Origin: Candidatus Obscuribacterales bacterium
GTDB lineage: Bacteria > Cyanobacteriota > Vampirovibrionia > Obscuribacterales > Obscuribacteraceae
Direction of reading: 5' to 3'
DNA length: 32,933 bases
Assembly: GCA_020050835.1 (NCBI GenBank)
Contig: JAGVKB010000027.1
Location: 1 to 32,933 of the forward strand
Part shown: positions 13,638 to 21,470 of the stretch, in pieces
Layout of the letters: each line of letters starts with the position of its first letter
Numbering within the stretch: the first letter of the stretch is position 1
Made by a program: the position numbers and the translations under genes
Notes under the pieces: generated by a model
Seen by the model: only the letters and a program-made list of their open reading frames with translations
Database searches by the model: none
Told to the model about the DNA's origin: nothing

Positions 13638-16229
13638 TTAGCCGCCGCAGCCGCCGCCGCCACAACCGCCGCCACCACAGCTGCTACCGCCGCCGCAACT
13701 GCTGCCTGAGCTGCAACTGCTGCCCGAGCTGCCACTGCCGCTGCTGCAGCCGCTGCCGCTATCGGACGACCGCGAGGACAGATACGACCCGGCGATGTAT
13801 CCGACCAGCATGCCGTCGATCGCCGAGAAGTTGCCGCCGTCGGCCGAGGACTCGGCCGCGGCCAGCTTGTCCTTGGGACAGCCATGCCGGCGCGCGTCGT
13901 CGAGCTTTTTCTGCGCTGCGTCGTAGCTCTTCTTATCGGCTTCCATGCTGACTCCGAGCTGAACCAGCGCCGCGTCGACCCGATCGGCTTGCGATGCCGC
14001 GCTCCGCCAATCGGGCTTGTCCCTGCTTACGACTGTCGCGAACGCATCGAGCAGCACCAGAGCCGCCACCCGTTGCTGCTTGGTTGCTTCCGAAGTACCC
14101 TTGGGCTGGGCTTTCGTCAGCTGCTCACGCAAAGCCGATTCCGCCTCACGCGTTTTGGCGACTCGGTTGACCAGACCCTGCAGCTCGGTGGACTTCTGAA
14201 CCACCGTCATGCGGTAGGCCGCAGCTGTCTGGACGAATTGTCGAGCCCGTTGCAGGCTACGCTCGGCCGCCTTGAAACGCTGCTCCAAGTAAAACTGAGC
14301 ACATTGCCTCAGCTGCTGGCCGGCATCGACGGTCGCCCTGATCGCCTGCTCGTACCCCTTGTCCAGGTCGTCAAACGACTCGTGGATGAATCGCCCCTTG
14401 AGCGCTTCCAAGTCGCGGTCCGCCAACTTCAGCTCGCCGGGCAGGTAAGCGTCCAGCTTCGACTCCAGGCCGAGCACAGCCTCATCCGAAAGGCCGCCCT
14501 TCTCGACTGCTTGACGGGCATTGTCGTAGTCGGCCAGCCCCTGCTTGCCGAGCTCGCATTGCTCGACAGCCTGGTTGACCAGCTGATCGGCCTCGGCGGT
14601 GCGACCGGCTTTGAGAGCCGCGCGCCCCTCCTTCAACCGGTCTCCGGCCAGCCGAATGTGCAGATCGGGATCGAAGCCATCCTCGCGAACTGTGGCTGAC
14701 ACACTCCTTACGGAGACGTCGAGGTCGCCCACGACAGCACCTGGATAACTCAGAACAATCTGGCCTGAACGCCGCTCATCGACAACCTTTCGAAGAGCCG
14801 CCAGTTGGGCTCCGGCGTCCGGTAGCAGCTTGCTCGCCCGCAGTCCGGCTTCGAGGCGGTCGCCAAGCCAGTTCATGGCATCCAGAATGGCCGCATACTC
14901 GACCACACCGGCGATCGGATCAGCCGCCAGCTTCGCCTGACATGCCGCGAGACGGCCGGCCAGGTTGTCGTCGGCGCTCTTGAACGGCTCGAAGTTGAGC
15001 GCTTCGGCCAGATACTTCTCCTTGCGAGCTTGATGCTCGGCCAGCGAACGCTCGCAGGCTTGAGCAGCCGACAGCTTCTCAGCCAGCGTCGCGTTGGCCT
15101 GCTTCAGTCTGCCGACGCCGTTCTTGACGTAGTCGCGCAGAGTCGGCACGGTCACCGGCTGGCCAGTCACGAAGTTGCGACCGCCTTCGGCACCACCGAC
15201 GGTGACGTGTCCGGTGGCGATCATCCGCGCCGCTTCCCCGCTGCCGAACCAGCTGGACAGCGATTGCTCGGCCTTTTGCAGCTGTTCGCCCCAGAGCGCA
15301 AAGGCGGTCTGCTGATCTGCATACTGCGCGCGCAGGGCAGAGAGCTGATCCTTGGTCGTTCCGGTTTTTGCGATGGCATCGCCTGGCCGCACGCCGGCCA
15401 CCAACTCCGGATCGAGCTTTTTGAGCTCGGACTTGGCCTGTTCGAGTTCGCGCTCGAGCACATCGATCTCTCGGCGACCTTTGCTCTTGCGTTCCTGTTC
15501 ATTGCTGAACACCGTCGAGACAATGGCTACTAAGCCGAGCACCGCCGCTCCGAGAACAAACACGATTAGAATGGCGATCAGCGCGCCTCCGCCCGAAGAC
15601 TGTCCGGAACCGCCGCCGGTGCCGGGCGACGATGGCGAGGGCTGGTTCTGCGATTCCTTGTAGCCGGCGATCTCTTCGTTGACGTGGTCGACTACCGCCA
15701 GGATGAATCGCTCGTGGTCCGGCTGAGAGACCTTCATGTGCTCGTAGACCGCCCGCATGACCGGACCTTGCATCGAGTCGAAACGGTTGCCGGTCAGCCC
15801 CATCTTCTTCAGAGCGGGGCCGGCTTCCGCCGCGGTCTTGCCTTTGAATTCGGTGCCCTTCTGGCGAACATGGACGATCAGCAGGTGGCGATCGCGGTCG
15901 AAGCCAGGCTCATTCCACCAGGCTTTCTTGATGTCGATCAGCACCGGCAAGGCCATGTTTTTGTTGGAGTCAGCATCGTCGCCCTGCTCGGCGAAGACGA
16001 CATAAACGGTGATCCCTTGCTGCTCCGCCTTCTCCTTGAGCTTCTTTTCCAGGTCGGAAAAGACGATCGGTCGAGTCGGATGCGCGCTCGACTGCGGATC
16101 GACATAAACCACCTTGTTGCGATCGAAGCCGGGGCGATAAGTACCGGCAGCCATCGCCGAGCCGCTGGACAACGAGCAGAATACGACTGCAACCATCGTT
16201 GTCAGAATAACCTTGATCCAGCGAGACAT
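13638..16229 (-). CDS. TPM-domain membrane protein with Cys/Gly tail, 863 aa
   Basis: Order of parts: signal peptide (1-28, cleavage near AMAA); TPM domain (about 35-190; TLP18.3/Psb32/MOLO-1 family, beta/alpha fold with ITVYVVFAEQG and HLLIVHVRQKG strands); Pro/Ser/Gly linker (195-214); one membrane span (215-240); a long charged helical region of more than 500 residues with several coiled-coil stretches; and a final low-complexity tail of Ser, Gly and Cys ending GGGGCGGGGCGG. The N-terminal TPM domain should be outside the membrane and the long helical part inside. TPM proteins of plastids are linked to photosystem repair; in bacteria the role is mostly unknown. The start MSRWIKV has GGGGGA upstream. 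The unusual feature is the very long cytoplasmic coiled coil between TPM and Cys/Gly tail. Confidence 0.75.
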   Translation of the reverse strand: MSRWIKVILTTMVAVVFCSLSSGSAMAAGTYRPGFDRNKVVYVDPQSSAHPTRPIVFSDLEKKLKEKAEQQGITVYVVFAEQGDDADSNKNMALPVLIDIKKAWWNEPGFDRDRHLLIVHVRQKGTEFKGKTAAEAGPALKKMGLTGNRFDSMQGPVMRAVYEHMKVSQPDHERFILAVVDHVNEEIAGYKESQNQPSPSSPGTGGGSGQSSGGGALIAILIVFVLGAAVLGLVAIVSTVFSNEQERKSKGRREIDVLERELEQAKSELKKLDPELVAGVRPGDAIAKTGTTKDQLSALRAQYADQQTAFALWGEQLQKAEQSLSSWFGSGEAARMIATGHVTVGGAEGGRNFVTGQPVTVPTLRDYVKNGVGRLKQANATLAEKLSAAQACERSLAEHQARKEKYLAEALNFEPFKSADDNLAGRLAACQAKLAADPIAGVVEYAAILDAMNWLGDRLEAGLRASKLLPDAGAQLAALRKVVDERRSGQIVLSYPGAVVGDLDVSVRSVSATVREDGFDPDLHIRLAGDRLKEGRAALKAGRTAEADQLVNQAVEQCELGKQGLADYDNARQAVEKGGLSDEAVLGLESKLDAYLPGELKLADRDLEALKGRFIHESFDDLDKGYEQAIRATVDAGQQLRQCAQFYLEQRFKAAERSLQRARQFVQTAAAYRMTVVQKSTELQGLVNRVAKTREAESALREQLTKAQPKGTSEATKQQRVAALVLLDAFATVVSRDKPDWRSAASQADRVDAALVQLGVSMEADKKSYDAAQKKLDDARRHGCPKDKLAAAESSADGGNFSAIDGMLVGYIAGSYLSSRSSDSGSGCSSGSGSSGSSCSSGSSCGGGSSCGGGGCGGGGCGG

Positions 16230-16365
16230 TTGATGTCCCCCTTCATACTGTGGACAAATGCGCTCCATTGCCGGAGCCTCCTTGTGAAACGACGCGGTTT
16301 GTTACGAGGCTAATGTGCATCGGCGAGCGGCAAAACCCGACCGACTCACACGCCTTGATGCTTGC

Positions 16366-16995
16366 TCAGACCGGACCTTGCTTCAACCGCTCCGCCGCCT
16401 GCCCGATTAGAGCAAACAGCGCGCGGTCATCGGCAGCGGAGGCAACCGGAGCTGCGCTCAACTCCTTGCCGACAGCCTGATTTGGCTTGCTCTGACGTCG
16501 CCCCCAGATATCCTCAGGAGGCTCGCCGAAGATGCCGGCGTAGAGGTCGAGCGTACGGACGTAGAGTCCGGAAAACTTCTCGTCTTCCTGCTGGCCTCCG
16601 GTGGAAGGCTGGTGATGAATCAGCCGTCCCAGCGTTTTGACGCAGAGCTCCTGCCAGTAAGAACGCGTATAGAGCAGATGCAAGTGCCACGCCTCGTCGA
16701 CGCGCAGCGAAGGCGTCACCATCTCCGGTGACACCATCGAGAGAAAAAGGAATTTGCGGTATTCCTCGATCACGCGCAATGCGAAGTCGTGCGTCCACTC
16801 CTGCTCTTTGGCAAGGCGCATCGAGAGTTGGAATTGAGCGGACGGATCATCGATTGGGAAGGCAGCCAGCTTTTCCCAGAGCGCGGCATGTGCAAGCGGA
16901 ATCTTGAAGCGAGGCGCATCAGAGCCACGCTCCGGTCGACCAGCATCCGCTTGAGCGGGCTTGCGCTCTCGAGCAGACGGTCTCAACCAAAACAT
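16366..16995 (-). CDS. GRDP-like (DUF1399-type) WHxH protein, 209 aa
   Basis: The diagnostic part is VDEAWHLHLLYTRSYW (99-114), followed by LCVKTLGRLIHHQP (117-130), Y...TL..Y (145-152) and FGEPPEDIW (156-164). This matches the bacterial 'WH.H...T..Y...C...G...HH.P' pattern of glycine-rich-domain-containing-protein-like families (plant GRDP/DUF1399 relatives). The histidines may form a metal site; no enzymatic function is established. The start at 16995 has GGAG 5 nt upstream; ten extra codons upstream are not used. It lies between the S49 peptidase and TPM-protein genes on the same strand. In other bacteria, as I recall it, such proteins sit beside membrane proteins with Cys/Gly-rich tails, which fits this context. 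Confidence 0.7.
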   Translation of the reverse strand: MFWLRPSARERKPAQADAGRPERGSDAPRFKIPLAHAALWEKLAAFPIDDPSAQFQLSMRLAKEQEWTHDFALRVIEEYRKFLFLSMVSPEMVTPSLRVDEAWHLHLLYTRSYWQELCVKTLGRLIHHQPSTGGQQEDEKFSGLYVRTLDLYAGIFGEPPEDIWGRRQSKPNQAVGKELSAAPVASAADDRALFALIGQAAERLKQGPV

Positions 16996-17094
16996 AATTC
17001 TCCACCTCCAGCTTTTCAAAGTCACCTGTACACGGTAGGCGGCGAGCAGGGCGGCACCGCAGACGGTACCACCCCGCTTCGCACGCCCGTACGC

Positions 17095-18171
17095 TTACTG
17101 CATCCCGCCGGTAATCATCGACTTGGCCCGCAGCAGGGCGTAGTCGACCAGCCGGGTCAGGAAGCGGAAGATGCCCCTTTCCCAGGGGTTCTGCTTGACA
17201 CCCAGGAAGACCAGATCGTTGGTCTGGTTGAGATTGAAGAGCAGCTCCTGAGTGGTGGCCAGCTCATCGACCAGCCCGAGCTTGAGCTCAACGCTCTCCT
17301 GCGCGGTCCAGTGGGCGCCGCTGCATACCAGCGCAACCTTCTCGTCGCTGTCGATCCCCTTGCGGTACTTCTTGACCGCATCGATGAACTGGCGGTGAAT
17401 CGAACCGAGTTGATCGAGATAGTGCTTCTTGCCCTCCTCGGTGACCTCGCCGTTCATCGTCACGGTGCGCTTGAACTCGCCGGCCGTCAGCGTCATCGGC
17501 TCGACGCCGATGCCCTTCCAAAACTTGTTGAAGTTGAGAAATTCGCTGACCACGCCGATCGAGCCCACGATCGACAGCGGCGAGGCGACGATCTTGTGGC
17601 AGGGCAGCAGCTCGAGCATACCGCCGGAGGCTCCGTAGGTGCGGATCGAACCGATCAGCTCGATATTGGAGGCGTCGCACACCTTGCGCAGGCGCTCCAT
17701 CTCCGAGTACATCAGACCGTACTCGGCAACCGAGCCGCCCGGCGAATTGGCCGCGACGACTACCTTGCTGAAGCGATCCTTGTTGGCAATCACCTCGTTG
17801 ACCAGGCGAGCGAACGGCCCGCTGTAACTGGCCATCATGTCATTATCGAAGCGAATGACGGCGATCGGTTTGGTGGCCGCCGGCGGCACCGCCTCCGCGA
17901 CCTGCGAGTCGCCGCCCAGCTTCTCGTGCGCCTTGCGCGTCAAGATCGCCGGCTTGCGATCGTAGTCGGTCGTTTCGTGCACGTGGAAGTAGCCGTGCTT
18001 GCTGCCGTGCTGCCGCTTCTTGCCCACGATCTGCACACGCTGCACGACCGAGCCGAGCACCGCGAGCGCGATCAGCACCAGTACCACCCAGAACGCGACG
18101 TGAAGCGCGCCGCCGAGCAGGTGGAATGTGCCGTCGAAGAAATTGTAGAGACTGCTGAAAAATCCTGACAT
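17095..18171 (-). CDS. sohB: S49 family serine peptidase (SohB/SppA-like), 358 aa
   Basis: Membrane-anchored signal-peptide-peptidase-like enzyme. A membrane span occupies about 22-48; the S49 domain runs from about 100 to 320. Seen motifs: VVVAANSPGGSV (137-148), YGASGGM (179-185) with the expected nucleophile Ser182, IVGSIGVVSEF (201-211), and TAGEFKRT (229-236) with the general-base Lys234. The Ser/Lys dyad is therefore intact. Length and the KRT-type lysine motif fit SohB better than the double-domain SppA. The start at 18171 has GGAG at 6-nt spacing; an ATG directly touching the GGAG is rejected. Likely role: cleaving signal peptides or membrane-protein fragments at the inner membrane. 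It is the second gene of a four-gene minus-strand cluster. Confidence 0.85.
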   Translation of the reverse strand: MSGFFSSLYNFFDGTFHLLGGALHVAFWVVLVLIALAVLGSVVQRVQIVGKKRQHGSKHGYFHVHETTDYDRKPAILTRKAHEKLGGDSQVAEAVPPAATKPIAVIRFDNDMMASYSGPFARLVNEVIANKDRFSKVVVAANSPGGSVAEYGLMYSEMERLRKVCDASNIELIGSIRTYGASGGMLELLPCHKIVASPLSIVGSIGVVSEFLNFNKFWKGIGVEPMTLTAGEFKRTVTMNGEVTEEGKKHYLDQLGSIHRQFIDAVKKYRKGIDSDEKVALVCSGAHWTAQESVELKLGLVDELATTQELLFNLNQTNDLVFLGVKQNPWERGIFRFLTRLVDYALLRAKSMITGGMQ

Positions 18172-18249
18172 GGTCATCTCCTTAAGCAACGACGTCAAAG
18201 CGACCGGCCACTCACCAAGAGCCGTCGCGTCTGCGCCATCACAAAATTG

Positions 18250-18287
18250 GAGAGCCGCAGCCATCACCAAGACGGCCTGCGGCTCTC
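18250..18287 (-). terminator. Hairpin between two minus-strand genes
   Basis: GAGAGCCGCAG (18250-18260) pairs perfectly with CTGCGGCTCTC (18277-18287), 11 bp. It lies 57 nt past the stop of the 97-aa gene and upstream of the S49 peptidase gene on the minus strand. No U-tract. Confidence 0.5.
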
Positions 18288-18343
18288 ACTACTGGGGTTG
18301 GGAAGTTGAGAAGAAAACGCGGAGCGCCTTTGCAATCAGGCGC

Positions 18344-18637
18344 TTACTGCTGTTCGTCGTGTTTCTCGACCAGGCCGATCACGACGGTTTCGATCGGAAA
18401 GCCGCCGAACTTCATGTTCGGCGTCACCTTTTTGATCTCTTCGATGACCTGCTCATCGCGAATCCGAAGAACGATTCTTTCCGGCTGAATCTCGCTGCCG
18501 AACACTCCGTCGATGCTCGCCAGCTGCCTGGTGACGGCAGCTTTCAGCGCGATTGCCGGCGTACCGCAACCGATCAATCCGAGCGGCTTGCTCTGCTTGA
18601 TCCGGCTGCGTCTCTTTCTGTACTTGTCGGAGCCCAT
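18344..18637 (-). CDS. Small basic-N-terminus protein, 97 aa
   Basis: Begins with a very basic stretch (KYRKRRSRIKQSK, residues 5-17) that could bind nucleic acid, followed by a small alpha/beta part with ERIVLRIRDEQVIEEIKK (53-70) and a final FPIETVVIGLVEK. No membrane span. The start at 18637 has AGGAG upstream. It is the first gene of the minus-strand cluster that continues with the S49 peptidase. No family recognised; the basic tail plus a compact beta/alpha domain would fit an RNA- or DNA-binding protein, but this is inference. Confidence 0.65.
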   Translation of the reverse strand: MGSDKYRKRRSRIKQSKPLGLIGCGTPAIALKAAVTRQLASIDGVFGSEIQPERIVLRIRDEQVIEEIKKVTPNMKFGGFPIETVVIGLVEKHDEQQ

Positions 18638-19470
18638 TGGCTTGTCTCCTGATTTACTTTGTAGTCGCTCAAAGGTCTTTGGGTAACTTGCGCATCCTGC
18701 GCTTACCGGCCGAGACAGTTGATACGAGGTTTTCTGCAAGCAAGTGCACCAACTTCAGCTCCGGACAGAGCAAGGCGATTTACGTGAGCTTTGGTGCTGG
18801 CTTGAGTCTGAAGCGGTGGCAGTCGATTGCAGGGTGAGTAATATGCAGACTGAACCTATCTAACTGGTATGTATACGTTCAATCCAGGTGTAGCGTCTTG
18901 AACATGACTTGGACGAATAACTCATTCAGTTCCCTTAATGTGCGCCTGCTCCCTTGCGCAGCTAGCGCCGTCGGTGCCGGGCAATCGGTGAGCCGGCAGC
19001 GCGAGCTGCGTTATCGTATTCCCCCCCAGCAGAGCACTTTATTAGGAACATTTGATGTTCAAGATAAAAGCTTAGATGTCCACGCGAAGCTTCGGGCCAT
19101 CTCAGGCACTTTCAGCTTTCTCAAAGACCAGCTCAGCTCTTAGCGGGGTTAACAGTAAGTATTAGTCTATTGCTCCGAACTCTTGATAACAGGTAGGTTA
19201 GCTCGTTCGCTTTTCTTGTCTTTGAATGTACACAGGCACCATCCCAAAAACCCTGTAGAAAAGCCAGTTTTAAACAACCCTTCTCCATTCACACGGGGAT
19301 TGGCAAAGCTCTTCGCGAAGTTGATCTGAAGTGAGCAACAACCCGGAACTGCTTGCAGCAAGCCCGGACTGTCTCGTTTCGCATTAAATCGCGCTCTTTC
19401 ACATCTGAGCTGAGCACCGGCGGTCAGTCCGCTCGTGCCGGTGTTCAAAAGCTTATTGGAGGGTACGAAC
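18638..19470. other. Long divergent intergenic region
   Basis: About 830 nt between a minus-strand cluster and the plus-strand NAD block, AT-richer than the genes. It must contain promoters for both, but I see no convincing -35/-10 pair. Two small frames (18898-19143 on plus, 19167-19478 on minus) lack ribosome binding sites and have random composition. A hairpin at 19415-19443 precedes nadD. A decayed gene or an unannotated small RNA cannot be excluded. Confidence 0.5.
19415..19443 (+). repeat. Hairpin upstream of nadD
   Basis: CACCGGC (19415-19421) pairs perfectly with GCCGGTG (19437-19443). The ribosome binding site of nadD follows 14 nt later. It lies at the leader of the NAD cassette, so a leader-RNA role is possible. 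Confidence 0.4.
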
Positions 19471-20229
19471 ATGAGCAAAACGATTGAAATCGGTTGGATG
19501 GGAGGAACTTACAACCCGCCCCACGACCTGCACATGCTTGGCGGACAGTCGGTCGTCGAGCAACTCGACATGGAAAAGCTCTTGATGGGACCGAACGGCA
19601 TCCCACCACACAAAAGCAAGGCCGGCATCTTAGATGGACCGGTCCGCCTGCACCTGCTTCAACTCTCGATTGAGGGCAACACCAGGCTGGAAGCCTCCTC
19701 GCTCGAGCTCGATCGCTCGGCGCGCACAGGCGAGCCTTCCTTCACCGTCGACACCCTGAAGGAGCTCACCGAGCACTTCGACACCGTCTACGGCCCGGGA
19801 TGCATTCGCGGCAGTGGTCGGTGGCGGCTCAACTGCGTGGTCGGCGAGGACGTCATCCCGGATTTCCGCCACTGGCGCGACGCCGAGGGCATCAAGAAGC
19901 TGGCGCGCCTGGTGATCATTCCGCGCTATTCCGGAGTCGATGCCGCCAAAGAGGAGAAATGGCGCGAGCAGCTGGCCGGCGCCGAAATCCTCATCACGCG
20001 CGGTCACGCCGCACTGGATGTCTCCAGCACCTGGATCCGCCAGATGATCAAGGCCGGAAGCCAGGCCTGGCGATACCTCGTCCGTCCGAAGGTCTACGAC
20101 TACATCGTGACCAACGGGCTGCTATTGGACCAGGCCGACCCCGCGCAGAAAACGCCGCCTGCCGCCAGCGCTCCGGTTGTCGTCGTACCGCCTGCTGCTC
20201 CGGCCAGCGCCAACGAGCCACAGTCGTGA
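19471..20229 (+). CDS. nadD: Nicotinate-nucleotide adenylyltransferase
   Basis: Transfers AMP from ATP to nicotinate mononucleotide, giving deamido-NAD. Seen: nucleotidyltransferase signature GGTYNPPHDLH (11-21) with the HxxH pair His18/His21; PSFTVDTL (89-96), matching the family's S.T.dTL; a GEDVIPDFRHW segment (125-135) like 'GaD....W'; and the second signature SSTWIR (185-190), equivalent to ISST.IR. After residue 220 there is a Pro/Ala/Val-rich tail of about 30 residues not typical of NadD. The start at 19471 has GGAGG at 8-nt spacing. First gene of the plus-strand NAD cassette; the product is the substrate of the NadE encoded three genes on. NMN adenylyltransferase activity cannot be excluded from sequence. 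Confidence 0.85.
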   Translation: MSKTIEIGWMGGTYNPPHDLHMLGGQSVVEQLDMEKLLMGPNGIPPHKSKAGILDGPVRLHLLQLSIEGNTRLEASSLELDRSARTGEPSFTVDTLKELTEHFDTVYGPGCIRGSGRWRLNCVVGEDVIPDFRHWRDAEGIKKLARLVIIPRYSGVDAAKEEKWREQLAGAEILITRGHAALDVSSTWIRQMIKAGSQAWRYLVRPKVYDYIVTNGLLLDQADPAQKTPPAASAPVVVVPPAAPASANEPQS

Positions 20230-20256
20230 GCACTCCTCCCGTTTCCGCCAGCCAAG

Positions 20257-20276
20257 CACGCTCGCCACGAAGCGTG
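20257..20276 (+). repeat. Small hairpin between nadD and prs
   Basis: CACGCT (20257-20262) pairs with AGCGTG (20271-20276); an alternative CCACG/CGTGG stem overlaps it. It is weaker than the other intergenic hairpins of this block. Confidence 0.35.
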
Positions 20277-20345
20277 GGGCCGGTGGAATTCTCATTGTTC
20301 AAACTCACACCATGCCATGAAACCAGGCAAAGGAAGGGATAAGAG

Positions 20346-21278
20346 ATGAGCACGAAAAGAAGGCCGCTGGTGTTCCATACCGCCAGCTATCAGTACATGG
20401 CCGAAGCGCTGGTGGCGACCGGTCACTTCCTGCACGGACAGCTGGAGCAGCGACCATTCCCGGATGGGGAGAGCTATCACCGGCTCTTGAGCCCGATCAA
20501 CCAGCGCGACATCATCCTGGTCGGCGGCACCGTCACGGATGCCGACACGCTCGACCTGTTCGACCTCGGCTGTGCGCTTTCCAAGTACGGCGCGCGCACG
20601 CTCTCGATGGTGCTGCCCTACTTCGGCTACTCCACCATGGAGCGGGCGGTAAAGATGGGCGAGGTGGTGAAAGCCAAGACGCGCGCCCGCCTTCTGTCCG
20701 GCATTCCGCAGGCTGTCGAGGGCAACACCGTCTACCTGCTGGACCTCCACAGCGAAGGCATCCCGCACTACTTCGAAGGGCGCACCACCACCCGCCACGT
20801 CTACTGCAAGGATCTGATCGCCAAGCTCGCTCGCCGCCTGGCTGGCAAACGCAACTTCGTGCTCGGCTCGACGGACGCCGGGCGCGCCAAGTGGGTCGAG
20901 TCGCTGGCCAGCGACATGGGAGTGACGCCGGCGATCATTCTCAAACGGCGAATCAGCGCCACCGAAACCAAGGTGACCGGCGTCTCGGCCGATGTCGACG
21001 GTGAGACGGTCGTCATGTACGACGACATGATCCGCACCGGCGGCACCGCCATGAAGGCCGCTCAGAAGTACCGCGAGTTCGGAGCAGCGAAGGTTTTCCT
21101 GGTAGCCACGCACGGCGTCCTGCCCGGCGGTGCTCTGGACAAGCTGACCGACAGCGGTCTCTTCAACGGGATCGCCTGCACCGACACTCATCCGCGCGCG
21201 GTCGCCTTGCAAGGCGCCAAGCTGACGGTCGAGCCGGTGTCCGAGCTGCTCGCTTCCGAGTTGCGGACGAAACTGTAG
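20346..21278 (+). CDS. prs: Ribose-phosphate pyrophosphokinase (PRPP synthetase)
   Basis: Makes PRPP from ribose-5-phosphate and ATP; PRPP is the co-substrate of the phosphoribosyltransferase encoded next. Length 310 aa is typical. Seen: FPDGESY (38-44), DLHSEGIPHYF (133-143, the DLH.....FF site), KRR (200-202, flexible-loop Lys/Arg), and the PRPP-binding loop DDMIRTGGT (226-234). One deviation: the usual PYARQDRK ATP-site region reads PYFGYSTMERA (91-101), so it is a divergent Prs of the kind I associate with phages and atypical bacteria. Ribosome binding site GGAAGGG. It lies between nadD and pncB, which supports a dedicated role in NAD synthesis. Confidence 0.85.
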   Translation: MSTKRRPLVFHTASYQYMAEALVATGHFLHGQLEQRPFPDGESYHRLLSPINQRDIILVGGTVTDADTLDLFDLGCALSKYGARTLSMVLPYFGYSTMERAVKMGEVVKAKTRARLLSGIPQAVEGNTVYLLDLHSEGIPHYFEGRTTTRHVYCKDLIAKLARRLAGKRNFVLGSTDAGRAKWVESLASDMGVTPAIILKRRISATETKVTGVSADVDGETVVMYDDMIRTGGTAMKAAQKYREFGAAKVFLVATHGVLPGGALDKLTDSGLFNGIACTDTHPRAVALQGAKLTVEPVSELLASELRTKL

Positions 21279-21408
21279 ACCCTATCCAGGCTGCAGGCTT
21301 CTGATCGCCACTACCGGCAGTATCATCCTGCAGTCCGTTGAAAGTATTCGGTACGCCAAGCGCAAATCGAATGCTGACGACCGGATTCTCTCTTTGAACT
21401 TACACCCT

Positions 21409-21448
21409 GCGCCGGCACACCTGCTCTTGCGAGCAGGTGTGCCGGCGC
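21409..21448 (+). repeat. 18-bp perfect hairpin upstream of pncB
   Basis: GCGCCGGCACACCTGCTC (21409-21426) pairs perfectly with its complement at 21431-21448 around the loop TTGC. It ends 22 nt before the start codon and close to the ribosome binding site GAAGGAG. No U-tract follows, so intrinsic termination is not expected; a processing or stability element is more likely. Longest perfect stem found in the window. Confidence 0.6.
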
Positions 21449-21470
21449 GCATGTCGAAGGAGACAGAACC

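Noticed and set aside
16789-18168. 459-codon open frame on the plus strand
   Set aside because: Antisense of the S49 peptidase and WHxH genes; no ribosome binding site.
18898-19143. 81-codon plus-strand frame
   Set aside because: Starts at a TTG with no ribosome binding site and has random composition.
19167-19478. 103-codon minus-strand frame
   Set aside because: Overlaps the nadD ribosome binding site and start and lacks its own; no recognisable protein.
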